This document shows, piece after piece, positions 9,015-21,105 of a stretch of DNA of 64,000 nt. A program made the position numbers and the translations under genes. The number at the start of each line of letters is the position of its first letter. Positions within the stretch are counted from its first letter, which is position 1. Source of the stretch: Gemmatimonadaceae bacterium (GTDB lineage: Bacteria; Gemmatimonadota; Gemmatimonadetes; Gemmatimonadales; Gemmatimonadaceae); contig JALHNZ010000001.1 in the NCBI GenBank assembly GCA_022843265.1, forward strand, positions 1 through 64,000, written 5' to 3'. A model generated the notes under the pieces. That model saw nothing but the letters and a program-made list of their open reading frames with translations, did not search any database and was not told the DNA's origin.

Positions 9015-10516
9015 ACGCGCAACCATCACGCACCGAATCCCTGCGTCTGGGCGCGCGAGCGGTGCGCATCTCGTGGCACACGCTTCCGCTGCTTGTGTCG
9101 TTTCGACGAGATATCCGGCGCTGGGTGTGGTGGGGCGCTCCCCTGACCCGCTCGCACGAGTTTCATGTACGTCGCGCACGTGACCTTGTCGCCAGCGTGG
9201 CCACACTTGGCCCCGCGTTTGTCAAGCTGGCGCAGATCTTTGCGGCACGTGCGGATCTCGTGCCAGAGCCGTATCTGAGTCAGCTTGCCACGCTCACCGA
9301 CCGGGTGCCGCCGGTGTCGTGGACGCTCATTCGTCGCGCCCTGATCGACGCATACGGGCAGGAACCCGAGACGATGTTCGCGCAGCTCGACATCACGCCG
9401 CTCGCGGCCGGATCACTCGGCCAGGTGCATCGCGCTCGCGTCAACAACACCGATGTGGTGGTGAAGGTGCTGCGCCCCGGTGTTGAGGCCGTTGTGCGGC
9501 GTGACGGAAAGATTGCGTCGTGGCTGGCGGACAAAGTGTACGAACGATTTCCGCATCACCACGTGAACGGTGTGCGGGTTGTCTTGACGGAGTTTCGCAA
9601 GCGTGTGGAAGAAGAGATGGACTTTCGGCGTGAAGCGGCGCAGTGCGAGCGCATGCGTGAACGATTCCGCGATGACCGCGGGCTGCGCATTCCTCGCGTC
9701 GAAAGCATGTACACGCGACAACGTGCGATGGTCATGGAATACCTCGAAGGCACGCGCGTAGACGCACTCGAAGCACGCGTGGCGAGCGGTGACGTGAATC
9801 CGTCGCGGCTCGCGGAACGCCTGATCGAAACGTATGCACGCATGATGCTGCGTGATGGCGTGTTTCACGCGGATCCACACCCGGGGAATCTGTTAGTGGC
9901 GCCCGACGGTGCGCTGGTGCTGCTCGATTTCGGGATGGTCATCGATGTGGACACAGAAACACGTCGCGCGCTATTCAACACAGTCCTGGCGGCGATTCGG
10001 CGCGATGTTCCAGCGACAGTGTCCGGCTTCTTTGCGCTCGGACTGGTCACACCGGGCACATCGGTGGCCACCATGGAAGCGTTGGTGCGCACGCTGCTCG
10101 AGATCGCCTACGACAACGGCACCACGGCCGAGCGTGCGCAGGTGCTGGCGGACCGGGTGATGCGCGAGTTGTTCGACTGGCCCATCGTGCTGCCCGGAGA
10201 ACTGGTGTATTTCGCGCGCACGGCCGCGTTGATTGAGGGCGTGGGCGCAAAGTACGACCCGTCATTCAACAGCATTCAGGTGGCGTCACCCGTAGTGCTG
10301 CGCATGCGACGGGAAATTCTCGGCACGTTGTTCGGGAGCGTGCCGGGCGAGGATCGCCTCGTATCCGTGGCGCGCGGGCTGGGCGTGCTTGCGGGAACGG
10401 CCGTCTCCTGGCTGAAAACCAGGGGACGGCCGCAAGTGGAAGCAATGCTGACCGCTGTGGCGTTACGCAGTGGCGCGACGACGACGAACGGTAGCGATTC
10501 CGAACAGACCCACTGA
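9011..10516 (+). CDS. ABC1/AarF (UbiB) family atypical kinase
   Basis: A 501-residue member of the ABC1/UbiB protein-kinase-like family. It has the family 'GPAFVKLAQIFAARADLVP' segment (67-85), the Ala-rich nucleotide loop 'AAGSLGQVHRA' (132-142), Lys152 in 'VVVKVLRPG', the catalytic loop 'FHADPHPGN' and the metal motif 'LLDFGM'. UbiB homologues act at the inner membrane in isoprenoid-quinone synthesis or lipid transport. A C-terminal hydrophobic anchor is not obvious. Start GTG overlaps the SDR stop by 4 bases. Its last 54 bases are antisense to the end of the PEP-CTERM gene. Confidence 0.9.
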   Translation: MNAQPSRTESLRLGARAVRISWHTLPLLVSFRRDIRRWVWWGAPLTRSHEFHVRRARDLVASVATLGPAFVKLAQIFAARADLVPEPYLSQLATLTDRVPPVSWTLIRRALIDAYGQEPETMFAQLDITPLAAGSLGQVHRARVNNTDVVVKVLRPGVEAVVRRDGKIASWLADKVYERFPHHHVNGVRVVLTEFRKRVEEEMDFRREAAQCERMRERFRDDRGLRIPRVESMYTRQRAMVMEYLEGTRVDALEARVASGDVNPSRLAERLIETYARMMLRDGVFHADPHPGNLLVAPDGALVLLDFGMVIDVDTETRRALFNTVLAAIRRDVPATVSGFFALGLVTPGTSVATMEALVRTLLEIAYDNGTTAERAQVLADRVMRELFDWPIVLPGELVYFARTAALIEGVGAKYDPSFNSIQVASPVVLRMRREILGTLFGSVPGEDRLVSVARGLGVLAGTAVSWLKTRGRPQVEAMLTAVALRSGATTTNGSDSEQTH

Positions 10517-11152
10517 CAACAGGGCGAACGTGCCGGGCTCCGGAACGGAGATGAACGGCTGACCAGCGCCCTGGAAGATCAACTCCTGTGCACCGCCTGC
10601 GGTGTATCCTGCCTCGTCAAACTGCACATAGTAGAAGCTGTTCAGATCGAGCGAGCTGTATCCGGCGTCCGCGCTGGCGATGTAACCAGCCACAACGCTG
10701 TTGTCGCCCGGAATCAAGCCAGCCGGCGTGGCGCCCATGATGCTCCAGATGGCCGCGTTGAAATTGCTGACATTCGAGGCGGTCTTTACCGGGGCAAAGC
10801 CCTCGTACAGCGTGGTCACAAACGCGGCCTTCGCGAGCTTCGTCTTCAGCGCGCCGGCGCCAAGTGACGCAATCGTCTGCACCGTGATCGAGTTATCCGT
10901 CTGAAACACACCCGCGCCGTCAACACACCAGAAGCTGAATCCCGAGTTCGCCGACGTGATATCGAACTGCACCGCGAGAGGAGCCAACGGAGCCGTGAGC
11001 GTACCGGCGTACGGACCAACGCCAATGTTGTTCTTGTACATGCCCGTCATTGCAGCGGGGCTACCCTTGGTGAAAGTGCCCGCATACGACTGAGCGAGTA
11101 CGGAAGAGCTGCTCAGCGCAACGAGGCAGATCGCACGAGTGAGAACGTTCAT
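10463..11152 (-). CDS. PEP-CTERM sorting domain protein
   Basis: A secreted protein of 229 residues: signal peptide 'MNVLTRAICLVALSSSSVLA' followed by QS, a beta-rich body, and a C-terminal sorting tag made of 'VPEPGTFALL', a hydrophobic stretch and 'RRRRATA'. PEP-CTERM tags direct proteins to the exosortase system and are linked to extracellular polymer formation. The frame is open to 11206, but the ATG at 11152 gives the proper signal peptide. The arginine-rich end of the tag is encoded in the 54 bases that overlap the 3' end of the aarF-type gene on the other strand. Confidence 0.87.
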   Translation of the reverse strand: MNVLTRAICLVALSSSSVLAQSYAGTFTKGSPAAMTGMYKNNIGVGPYAGTLTAPLAPLAVQFDITSANSGFSFWCVDGAGVFQTDNSITVQTIASLGAGALKTKLAKAAFVTTLYEGFAPVKTASNVSNFNAAIWSIMGATPAGLIPGDNSVVAGYIASADAGYSSLDLNSFYYVQFDEAGYTAGGAQELIFQGAGQPFISVPEPGTFALLSVGLFGIATVRRRRATA

Positions 11153-11230
11153 TGTGGTCGGGACGAGTGATTGAGTGGTGACGCCGGATACACATCGTAT
11201 TGGCAATCACCGTACCGAGGTACGGACTCA

Positions 11231-11255
11231 CGCGCGCGAAGGGCGCGCGGTTTTT
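11231..11255 (+). terminator. Rho-independent-type terminator on the plus strand
   Basis: Stem CGCGCGC / GCGCGCG with a short loop followed by GTTTTT. It has a T tract only on the plus strand, yet the nearest upstream plus-strand gene is the aarF-type gene, which ended 715 bases earlier. A second small palindrome (CGTACC-GAG-GTACG type, 11211-11224) sits just before it. The same stretch is the leader region of the minus-strand PEP-CTERM gene. Confidence 0.55.
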
Positions 11256-11425
11256 CGCTTGTGCCTCTGTTGTGACACATGAGCGCGGCGCGTGAGCGAC
11301 ACGTGGCGTCACCGTCGACGTGCACGTGACAGGGCGAATCTTCCCAGGCGCCTGTTACTTCCGTACGAGTCGTATTTCCGTCGCGTGCATGCAACAGAAG
11401 TGCCGCAGGCTCGGACAACAGGCGG

Positions 11426-14400
11426 TCAGAATACCCATTCTTTGAACAGGTCAAAGCCCACCTGCATGCGTCGGCTCGCCGCCAATCCACCCTGCCCGCT
11501 GCACGGGCTCGGTCCGGGATCCACACCAACCTGTCCCGTCAGTCCCGGCTTGAATCGGTACTCAATGGCCACGCCGTACCAGAGATTCAATCGTCGCGCG
11601 GCATCGGTGGACACGCTGCGGCACACGCCAGTATCCAATCGCAAATACGTTTGCGTACCCAGCTGCTTGCCGGCAGTCACGCTGAGGTTGTCGAGCAGCG
11701 ACAGGACGCCCAGCTCTTCACTGCTCTGCCCGCCCGCTGAACTCACCTGCACCGTGTTGAAGACGGGCAGCAATCGCTGCAGAGTGCCTTCTGCGAATCC
11801 GCTCAGCGTGGGGACGATGAGCCCGGTCACGGCGCGAACCGTTTGTTGACTCTGTCGATCAAGCGCAAAGGTTGGCGCACCGAACACCAGCAGTGAAATC
11901 AGTTCCGATTCCGGTGCCTGTGCATACGCGTCGTCTTGCGAGGACAGACGCAACGTCGGGTTCTCCAGCTTGCCACCAATCGTGACATCAATCGCAACGT
12001 CTCGACCGTCAACGCCTCTCACCACGTGACGTGCGCGCACATCGAGCGATGGATTCAGCGTATCCTGCGGGAAGAAGCGTACGCGCCCGCTGTCAACGGC
12101 GAACGGTCGGTTTACGACGCCAAGATCCAGGCGATAGGTTCCGCGCTCAACCTGTACTTCGCCGTCGAGAGACAAACGCTGTCCATCCGCCTGCAGCACC
12201 GTCACATCGCCAGCAAGCTTCACCGTGGCCTCGCGGGTACGCACCCAGACCTCATCGCCAAGTCGCACACGAACATCGCGTGCCTCGAGATATTCGCCGA
12301 GGGACGTGAACTGATCACCGGCTGTGAGCACTACGGGCAGTTCGTCTTCGGCCAGCAAGGCGCGCGCTTCGGGCGAGTTCAGGTCAAGCACGGTGCGCGC
12401 TTGCGTGAGATCGAGCACAAGTGTGGCACGCGGTACAAAGAGATTCGCCGAAACAGTCGGACGAGGCAGATTGCCACCCAGCTGAAAGCTGCCCGCCAGA
12501 TCGAGGATGGTGCCATCACGCTGATTCGCGAGTTGCACGTTGTTCAGATACCCTCGCAGCGTGACGGCGGGGTTATCGCGAAGCGGGCGGCGCACGGTTG
12601 CGGTCAAATGCAGCGTGTCCGACGCGCGCGGGCCACTCTGAAAGCGAAACCTCTCGACGTGCAACGAATCGCCACCCGCCACAAAATCCAGTGTGGCTCC
12701 CGTGGGTCGAATCCCGAGGATGTCGCTGAACAGCGTTCCACCCTCGAGCTTCATGCCACCTTCAAACGAGGGTGCATCGAAGGTGCCGCCGAGCGTGAAG
12801 CGACCCGACACGAAAGCATCGAGATTACGGATGTCCGCCAGTCGCACAGGCAGATCGCGTAACCGCACGGAGTCCGCGACGATGGCACCGTTCAGCTCTT
12901 CGGTGTAGATGCGCTCACCGACAACGGATTGCAATCGCAAGTCTGCGGGCAATCGCACGTCACCACGCAGTGAACGACCCATGGTATCAGACACCGACGC
13001 ACTGAGATCCAGCTGTTGCTCGGCGTATCCCGCTTGCACTCGCACTCCGCTGAGGCTCGCGCTCGCGGAACCAAGCGAATCCACCTGGAAATCGGCCGTG
13101 ATACGCGGATCACGTCTCACACCACTCAGTTCCGCCGCACCACTCATCAACCCAGGAAGTCGCTCGGTACCAAGCGCGAACGCAGCCACTTCACCCGCGG
13201 GAAACTGATCCAGTCGCAAATAGGCGCTGATCGGATCAGTTAGAGGTACCTGCGCCCCGAGTTGCAGACTACCACCCTGATTGGACAGCAAGCTGAATGA
13301 GTCAATGCTGAAACCATCGGCGCGGTCTCGCAGAATCAGCGGCCGCGGGTTGGTCCACACCACATTCGCATAGCTGAAACGTACGCTGTCGGTGCGAACC
13401 AGCAACGTATCGTCACCGCGCGCGAACTGACCGCGCATGCGGAGTCGCGACGTATCGCGCGCCACCAGATCAAAACGCAGTGCGCCGGCCTTGGACGTGG
13501 CATCGTCTACGCCAAAGTTCGCGGTGGCAATGCTCAGCGCGCCAAAACCTTCCACCGAGTCGGCAGTGGCCGCCACGACGAACGATGCTTCGCCTGGCAA
13601 GTTGTCGGCGCGCGCCGAACCAAACAGTCGCCCAACAACAATTTCACCGACTCGCACCTGATTGCCGGCGACCGCCACACTGGTCAGATAATCCGCAAAC
13701 GAACCTTCGCCGTAGGCAGACAAGTTCAGGTCGCCGCTGAGCGAGTCGGCCGCGTAACCGCGCACCGTATTCGCGAGCACCGTATCGACTTCAGCAATCA
13801 TGCCCGCCAGCCGCGGCAACTCCGCGCGAACGAGTCGCAAGGAGTCCATGCGCAGTGATCCGCGGAACGTCGCGCGGTCGCCGGAATCGCGAGCCAGCCC
13901 ACCATCACCCTCAAACACAAAGCCGGGCGCCACAGCACGCAACGAATCCACACTCAACGCCTCCGCACCCCAGCTTCCCGCACCAAACAACGAGAATGGT
14001 GTGCGCGTCTCCGCGGCTGGTTGCATGAACGCGGCGGTGATACGTGCGGTATCGGTGGTGCCGCCCGACCCTCGCGCGAACACATTCAGCGTACCGCCAA
14101 CGCGTGTGACCGGCGCCATGCCGGCACGTAGCCAGCGCTCTGCGTTTACGGAATCCATTGTGAGCGCAACATCTGTGCGCCAATCGAGCGAGTCCGCCGC
14201 GTTCGTCGTGGCGCCTAACCAACCTGTCGCATTGAGCGTGCCCGCGCCGTCATCGACCTGCGTGAGCATAACAGAAAACGGCAGGCTATCTAACGCGCCC
14301 TTTGCCTCAACAGTCCCGCGCAACATGCCGCGCCCGGCAAATGCCGTGTCCCAACGTGCGAGCGACTGCACGTCAAACGGAGAAAAGCCGAGCGCCAGAT

Positions 14401-15967
14401 CCACGGTGGTTGTTCGTGTGTTCCATCGCGCAGCAGATCGACCCGTCACCGTGGAGACATGTCCTGCGTCGTCGGTCCACTGCAGCGTCAAGTCGCGCAC
14501 GTCGGCCGCATCGAGCGATGCCGAGGCCACACGACCATTGCCCGTGATCATCCCGTTTACCGCATCCGGCAGGTCGGGCACAATCGTGCGTACCGTGCGG
14601 AGATCGACTGACAAATTGCTGAAGCGCACATCGCGCGCCGTAGGATTCACGCCGATCGCCACCACACCGTTCGCACTGACGCGAGAACGTGCGCCCGGCG
14701 TGGTCGCATCATCGAACGCCAGCAACAGCGAGTCGATACGCAGCGCGTTCAGTGATCCGCCGGCTTTCGCCACAAAACGCCCCGTGAACGAACCGTCGAG
14801 TTCGGGTGGCAGCACATCCTCAGTCAGACGAGCCGCGAGCGCCGTAGTCATGGGCTCAAACGCGAGCGCAACATCACGCAACAGAAAATCCCGCGGCTCG
14901 ACCACCAGCGTGATGTTACCCGCCACACTCGACTCCATGGCACGGGCTTTCAGATCGGTGATCGCGATTTCGAGATGATCCGGATTCGCCAGCGTGCGCA
15001 TGCGCACGTTCGCCGAGCCCCTGCCACTCTCGGGCAAGACGGGCCACGTCCAGTTGATGTCGGCCAACGCCACATCGGGCGCACTGATTGCCACGTCGTA
15101 TTGGACGGGTCCGGGACGATACCACGATACCATGCCGCCCGCAGCAAGTTTTGAATCGGGCAGCAGGACACGCGACGCACGGAACGTGAGTGAGTCGTCG
15201 TACCACTTCACCTCACCGCCGAGATCACGCACGCGCACCGGCGGGTCGGATACCACAAGCGTTGCGCTGTCGATCGTGAGCGCACCAGGCGCGTCATCTG
15301 GCGTGATCGCGTACAGATCGCGACCAACCAGGCGTCCAATATCAAAGCGTCGAATCTCAACGATTCCGCCAGGCACGCGCACCAGCTCGTGGAGACTATC
15401 CCGGAGCGCCGTAATGCTATCGCGCTCGGCGCCTACCCACAGCGGGTGCGGTTCCCATGGAAGCGTGACAACGATTTTTGCTTCCCGCATGACAACCCGA
15501 TCAATCAACACATCATCGCCTATCCGCAGCGCACGCGGTGGCGCGGGCGGCTTGCTGGGATCACCAGTCAACAACCACTGCAGATTGAACGGTCCGACAA
15601 AATCCTTCCGCAAATCAAGCGCGACCGTATCAAGTTGCAGTTCACGAATACGGACCGCCTTGGAAAAAAAGGGGCGTACCGCCAACGTCGCGCGGACCTG
15701 CGCAACCGTCAGGATAGGCACACCGAGCGTATCGACCAGTTGCACATCACGCAGATCGATCGACGATGGATTGGCAGACCGAACGGAGCCAATCACCAGG
15801 CGTCCACGTCCGTCAAACGCGTTGTTCGCCGCGTTCACGATAGTCGACGCCAGTCGCGCGCGCCCGCCTTCGGATCGAAAGAGCCACAACGCGATGCCCG
15901 CTGCGACCAGTACAATGGCGGCCAACGTTCCAAACGAAATGCGAAAGTACGTCCGCCGCGTGGCCAC
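11426..15967 (-). CDS. tamB: Translocation and assembly module protein TamB
   Basis: A very long protein (1513 residues) with one N-terminal transmembrane anchor ('FGTLAAIVLVAAGIALWLF') and an extended repetitive beta-rich body, ending in the DUF490/TamB domain ('LDGEVQVERGTYRLDLGVVNRPF', 'DVRARHVVRG', 'LISLLVFG', 'GLTGQVGVD'). TamB spans the periplasm, links the inner membrane to TamA in the outer membrane, and belongs to the AsmA-like bridge proteins implicated in lipid transfer. The start chosen is the GTG one base after the tamA stop codon. The frame is open to 16063, but that would overlap tamA by about 95 bases. It is clearly co-transcribed with the preceding BamA/TamA gene. Confidence 0.9.
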   Translation of the reverse strand: MATRRTYFRISFGTLAAIVLVAAGIALWLFRSEGGRARLASTIVNAANNAFDGRGRLVIGSVRSANPSSIDLRDVQLVDTLGVPILTVAQVRATLAVRPFFSKAVRIRELQLDTVALDLRKDFVGPFNLQWLLTGDPSKPPAPPRALRIGDDVLIDRVVMREAKIVVTLPWEPHPLWVGAERDSITALRDSLHELVRVPGGIVEIRRFDIGRLVGRDLYAITPDDAPGALTIDSATLVVSDPPVRVRDLGGEVKWYDDSLTFRASRVLLPDSKLAAGGMVSWYRPGPVQYDVAISAPDVALADINWTWPVLPESGRGSANVRMRTLANPDHLEIAITDLKARAMESSVAGNITLVVEPRDFLLRDVALAFEPMTTALAARLTEDVLPPELDGSFTGRFVAKAGGSLNALRIDSLLLAFDDATTPGARSRVSANGVVAIGVNPTARDVRFSNLSVDLRTVRTIVPDLPDAVNGMITGNGRVASASLDAADVRDLTLQWTDDAGHVSTVTGRSAARWNTRTTTVDLALGFSPFDVQSLARWDTAFAGRGMLRGTVEAKGALDSLPFSVMLTQVDDGAGTLNATGWLGATTNAADSLDWRTDVALTMDSVNAERWLRAGMAPVTRVGGTLNVFARGSGGTTDTARITAAFMQPAAETRTPFSLFGAGSWGAEALSVDSLRAVAPGFVFEGDGGLARDSGDRATFRGSLRMDSLRLVRAELPRLAGMIAEVDTVLANTVRGYAADSLSGDLNLSAYGEGSFADYLTSVAVAGNQVRVGEIVVGRLFGSARADNLPGEASFVVAATADSVEGFGALSIATANFGVDDATSKAGALRFDLVARDTSRLRMRGQFARGDDTLLVRTDSVRFSYANVVWTNPRPLILRDRADGFSIDSFSLLSNQGGSLQLGAQVPLTDPISAYLRLDQFPAGEVAAFALGTERLPGLMSGAAELSGVRRDPRITADFQVDSLGSASASLSGVRVQAGYAEQQLDLSASVSDTMGRSLRGDVRLPADLRLQSVVGERIYTEELNGAIVADSVRLRDLPVRLADIRNLDAFVSGRFTLGGTFDAPSFEGGMKLEGGTLFSDILGIRPTGATLDFVAGGDSLHVERFRFQSGPRASDTLHLTATVRRPLRDNPAVTLRGYLNNVQLANQRDGTILDLAGSFQLGGNLPRPTVSANLFVPRATLVLDLTQARTVLDLNSPEARALLAEDELPVVLTAGDQFTSLGEYLEARDVRVRLGDEVWVRTREATVKLAGDVTVLQADGQRLSLDGEVQVERGTYRLDLGVVNRPFAVDSGRVRFFPQDTLNPSLDVRARHVVRGVDGRDVAIDVTIGGKLENPTLRLSSQDDAYAQAPESELISLLVFGAPTFALDRQSQQTVRAVTGLIVPTLSGFAEGTLQRLLPVFNTVQVSSAGGQSSEELGVLSLLDNLSVTAGKQLGTQTYLRLDTGVCRSVSTDAARRLNLWYGVAIEYRFKPGLTGQVGVDPGPSPCSGQGGLAASRRMQVGFDLFKEWVF

Positions 15968-15968
15968 G

Positions 15969-18338
15969 TTAAAACGCCTGGCCAAGACTGAAGTGAAACA
16001 CGAGGCGCGAGAGTGCGCTGCGACCAGCCGCGGGACGGAACGTGCGCGGACACGCGAGTCCACCGCTGGCGATCTGTTGGTCGAACTCGAGCTCCTGTCC
16101 CGGGCTCACGCAAATCACGTATGGCACGCCCGAACCGTCACGCCGCGTATCTACAAGATCAAACAGGAACGCTTTGCCAGCGTCCGCGCGCAACGGGTTG
16201 TATCCGATATCCACACGGAACGGCCCGAGCGGTGTGTCGAGTCGTACGCCGATTCCAGGCGTTGTTCGAATTTCGCTTACGGAAAACGCGGACACGCTAC
16301 GCGCCCATACCGTACCGGCATCCACAAACGCGACCCACTGCAAGTCGCGAGTGGGCCACGCAAAGCGTCGGCGGTATTCCACGTTCGCAACCACGGAGCC
16401 AGTACCTCCCTCGGGCGATGGCAGACGCACGGCGGCGTCGGGACGCACGACGAGTTGATACGAGTTTCCGAACGCGACAGAATCGACACCCGATCGGTCA
16501 ACACGGTAGACCACGGGGCCAAGCAGGTTCTGCTGATATCCACGGACCGTATTCTGTCCGCCAGAGAACAGTCGCTCCTGTGGCGGAAGAAACGGCGCGC
16601 CCGCAATCTGGAGGGCGTTCGGCGCAAACACCTGTGACCATTGCACCCGTGCTGCGAAAGTGCCTTCGCCAATTGGTATGAATCCGGTCGCGTCAAGCGT
16701 AGGACGGCTGAATGTGAACGCTCGCGTACGCTGCGCCGAATCCTGCAACTCGGCGAATCGTGTCACACCGTTTCGCCAGTCAGCACGCAGACGGCCGCCC
16801 CGACGTGGATCCGTGACGTTATCGACTCGATCGTGAAACCATGACGTGGTGATCGCACGCGTTGAGCTGCCCTGTCGCGCGAGCGCAAAATCGGCCGGTT
16901 GACAGAGTGCGAAGCGAACACAGGCCAGCACCGCGTCGGTAACAATGCGCCCCGATTCGTATTCGGCACTCACACTCGCCGACGTGCGACGGCCGAGCGA
17001 TTTTGACAATGCAACACCAACACCGATATCCGTCTCGATTTGAAACGCATTGAACTCGCCGCGCCGCTCGCTGTACACATCAATCGTTGGCGAAAGCTCG
17101 GCGCCGAACAGTGTGGAGGTCCCGAGCGAGACGCCCACGTAGTAGTTGAGCTCCTGACTGTACGGGTCGTCGCGCAAGAACTGTGGACATAATCCAGGCC
17201 ACTGGTCGAGCGGCCGACCAATGCCGATACGCGACGCGCGCGCGACAAACTCTACTCGGCGCCCAGGCCCAAGAAATCCACGATCGGTGATGCGTCCTTG
17301 CACTCGGCCGCATTCGAGCGTACCCCAGCCGAGGCCAACGCGCGCTGAGCGTGTTCGTGCTTCCGCCACCGAGATCCGCAGATCAATGGTGCTGTCCCGG
17401 CTGCCGGCGGGGGGCGTGACCGTGTCGATCAACACCAGGCGAAACGCATCGGTGCGGTACAACGCGCGCTGCGCATCGAGCACGTTTACCGCACGATACC
17501 GGTCGCCCGATTGCAGCTTCGACATGCGCATCACGTCCGCCGAATCGTACCGAGCGTCGCGGCGAGACACCGGCGTGATGTCGATCAGAATGTTTCCGGT
17601 GCGCAGCGGCACGCCGGGGTCGAAGGCAACGGATAAATCAACGAGTGCTTCGACCGTATCGATGGTCACCGTGCTCACCGGCTGGGCGCTGCGCGCGTAG
17701 CCGGCGTCTTGAAGCCGCGCCAGCACGCGGTCGGTTACCGCCTGCACCCGTACGCGGTCGAACACCTGACCTTCGAGCGCCCGAAGCGGTTCCGCCAGCG
17801 CTGCGCCGTTCGTCCCAGAGTCTGGCAGTCCGGACGCCGTCACCGTGCGAAGTCTTGCCACCGGTCCTGGAACGACCAGGAAGCGAACTCGAGTGCCTTT
17901 GGCTTCACGGTTCACAACTGGGCGAACGGCCGCGCTAAACCAACCGCGCTGACGATGCAGCACCGCGATGCGCAGGCCATCGCGCTCGACTTCGAGCGAA
18001 TCAAGGCACGGCGCAGATCCAATCCCAAGAACACGTGTGAAGAAGGACGGTCCGGTTGTTGCCAACACGGTCAGCAACTCATCCGTCTGGATCTCAGACC
18101 CTTCAATACGAATGCTCCGCACGCGATCGGCCTGATCGCAACGTTCGCTCGACTGTGCCGAGGCGCGTTCAAGCGGGACCAGCAGCACAGCCAACAGCAC
18201 CAACAGCGAGACAAACTGGTACACAAAACCGCGCCCCTCACGGCCGCGAGGTCGCCGAGGGGCGCAACTGAGGTTCAGTCGTTCGAGTCGAGTGTTCTTC
18301 ACTCCTTCAATCTCTCCTTCACACCCTCGCTTCGCCAC
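15969..18338 (-). CDS. tamA: BamA/TamA family outer-membrane protein
   Basis: An Omp85-family protein: signal-like segment 'FVSLLVLLAVLLVPLERASA', POTRA-type repeats over about residues 70-320, then a C-terminal 16-strand barrel with the lid-lock signature region 'LFSGGQNTVRGY', the late-strand 'FVDAGTVWAR' and 'GPFRVDIGYNPL', and a terminal Phe. Being directly coupled to tamB it is called TamA, the outer-membrane half of that pair, rather than BamA. The true start is unclear: the longest frame (18338) has a 38-residue polar lead. A GTG at 18224, with GAGGGG about 10 bases upstream, would start right at the hydrophobic segment, and a GTG at 18302 is also possible. Confidence 0.88.
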   Translation of the reverse strand: MAKRGCEGEIEGVKNTRLERLNLSCAPRRPRGREGRGFVYQFVSLLVLLAVLLVPLERASAQSSERCDQADRVRSIRIEGSEIQTDELLTVLATTGPSFFTRVLGIGSAPCLDSLEVERDGLRIAVLHRQRGWFSAAVRPVVNREAKGTRVRFLVVPGPVARLRTVTASGLPDSGTNGAALAEPLRALEGQVFDRVRVQAVTDRVLARLQDAGYARSAQPVSTVTIDTVEALVDLSVAFDPGVPLRTGNILIDITPVSRRDARYDSADVMRMSKLQSGDRYRAVNVLDAQRALYRTDAFRLVLIDTVTPPAGSRDSTIDLRISVAEARTRSARVGLGWGTLECGRVQGRITDRGFLGPGRRVEFVARASRIGIGRPLDQWPGLCPQFLRDDPYSQELNYYVGVSLGTSTLFGAELSPTIDVYSERRGEFNAFQIETDIGVGVALSKSLGRRTSASVSAEYESGRIVTDAVLACVRFALCQPADFALARQGSSTRAITTSWFHDRVDNVTDPRRGGRLRADWRNGVTRFAELQDSAQRTRAFTFSRPTLDATGFIPIGEGTFAARVQWSQVFAPNALQIAGAPFLPPQERLFSGGQNTVRGYQQNLLGPVVYRVDRSGVDSVAFGNSYQLVVRPDAAVRLPSPEGGTGSVVANVEYRRRFAWPTRDLQWVAFVDAGTVWARSVSAFSVSEIRTTPGIGVRLDTPLGPFRVDIGYNPLRADAGKAFLFDLVDTRRDGSGVPYVICVSPGQELEFDQQIASGGLACPRTFRPAAGRSALSRLVFHFSLGQAF
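18231..18265 (-). promoter_or_regulatory. Inverted repeat near the alternative tamA start
   Basis: GCGCCCCTC (18231-18239) and GAGGGGCGC (18257-18265) form a perfect 9-bp stem. On the minus strand the 3' arm carries GAGGGG, which is the Shine-Dalgarno candidate for the GTG at 18224, so folding would hide it. If translation begins at 18338 the repeat is simply inside the coding region. Confidence 0.35.
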
Positions 18339-18486
18339 GCCGCAGCACCGGCACCGTACCGGAAATTCGTCGTTCGGGCATCCAAACCAATCGAGTAGGC
18401 CCGTTGTCTACAGCTCAGCGCACCACGGCGTCGCTTGGTAGCGACGACCCTTCGCATACGAGCGCCGACCGCTTACTCCCCTGCCG

Positions 18487-21076
<2,590 letters not shown>

Positions 21077-21105
<29 letters not shown>

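Noticed and set aside
13800-14978. 392-residue plus-strand frame inside tamB
   Set aside because: It is Ser/Arg/Pro/Thr-rich with no domain and is fully antisense to a well-supported TamB coding region; a typical GC-rich shadow frame.
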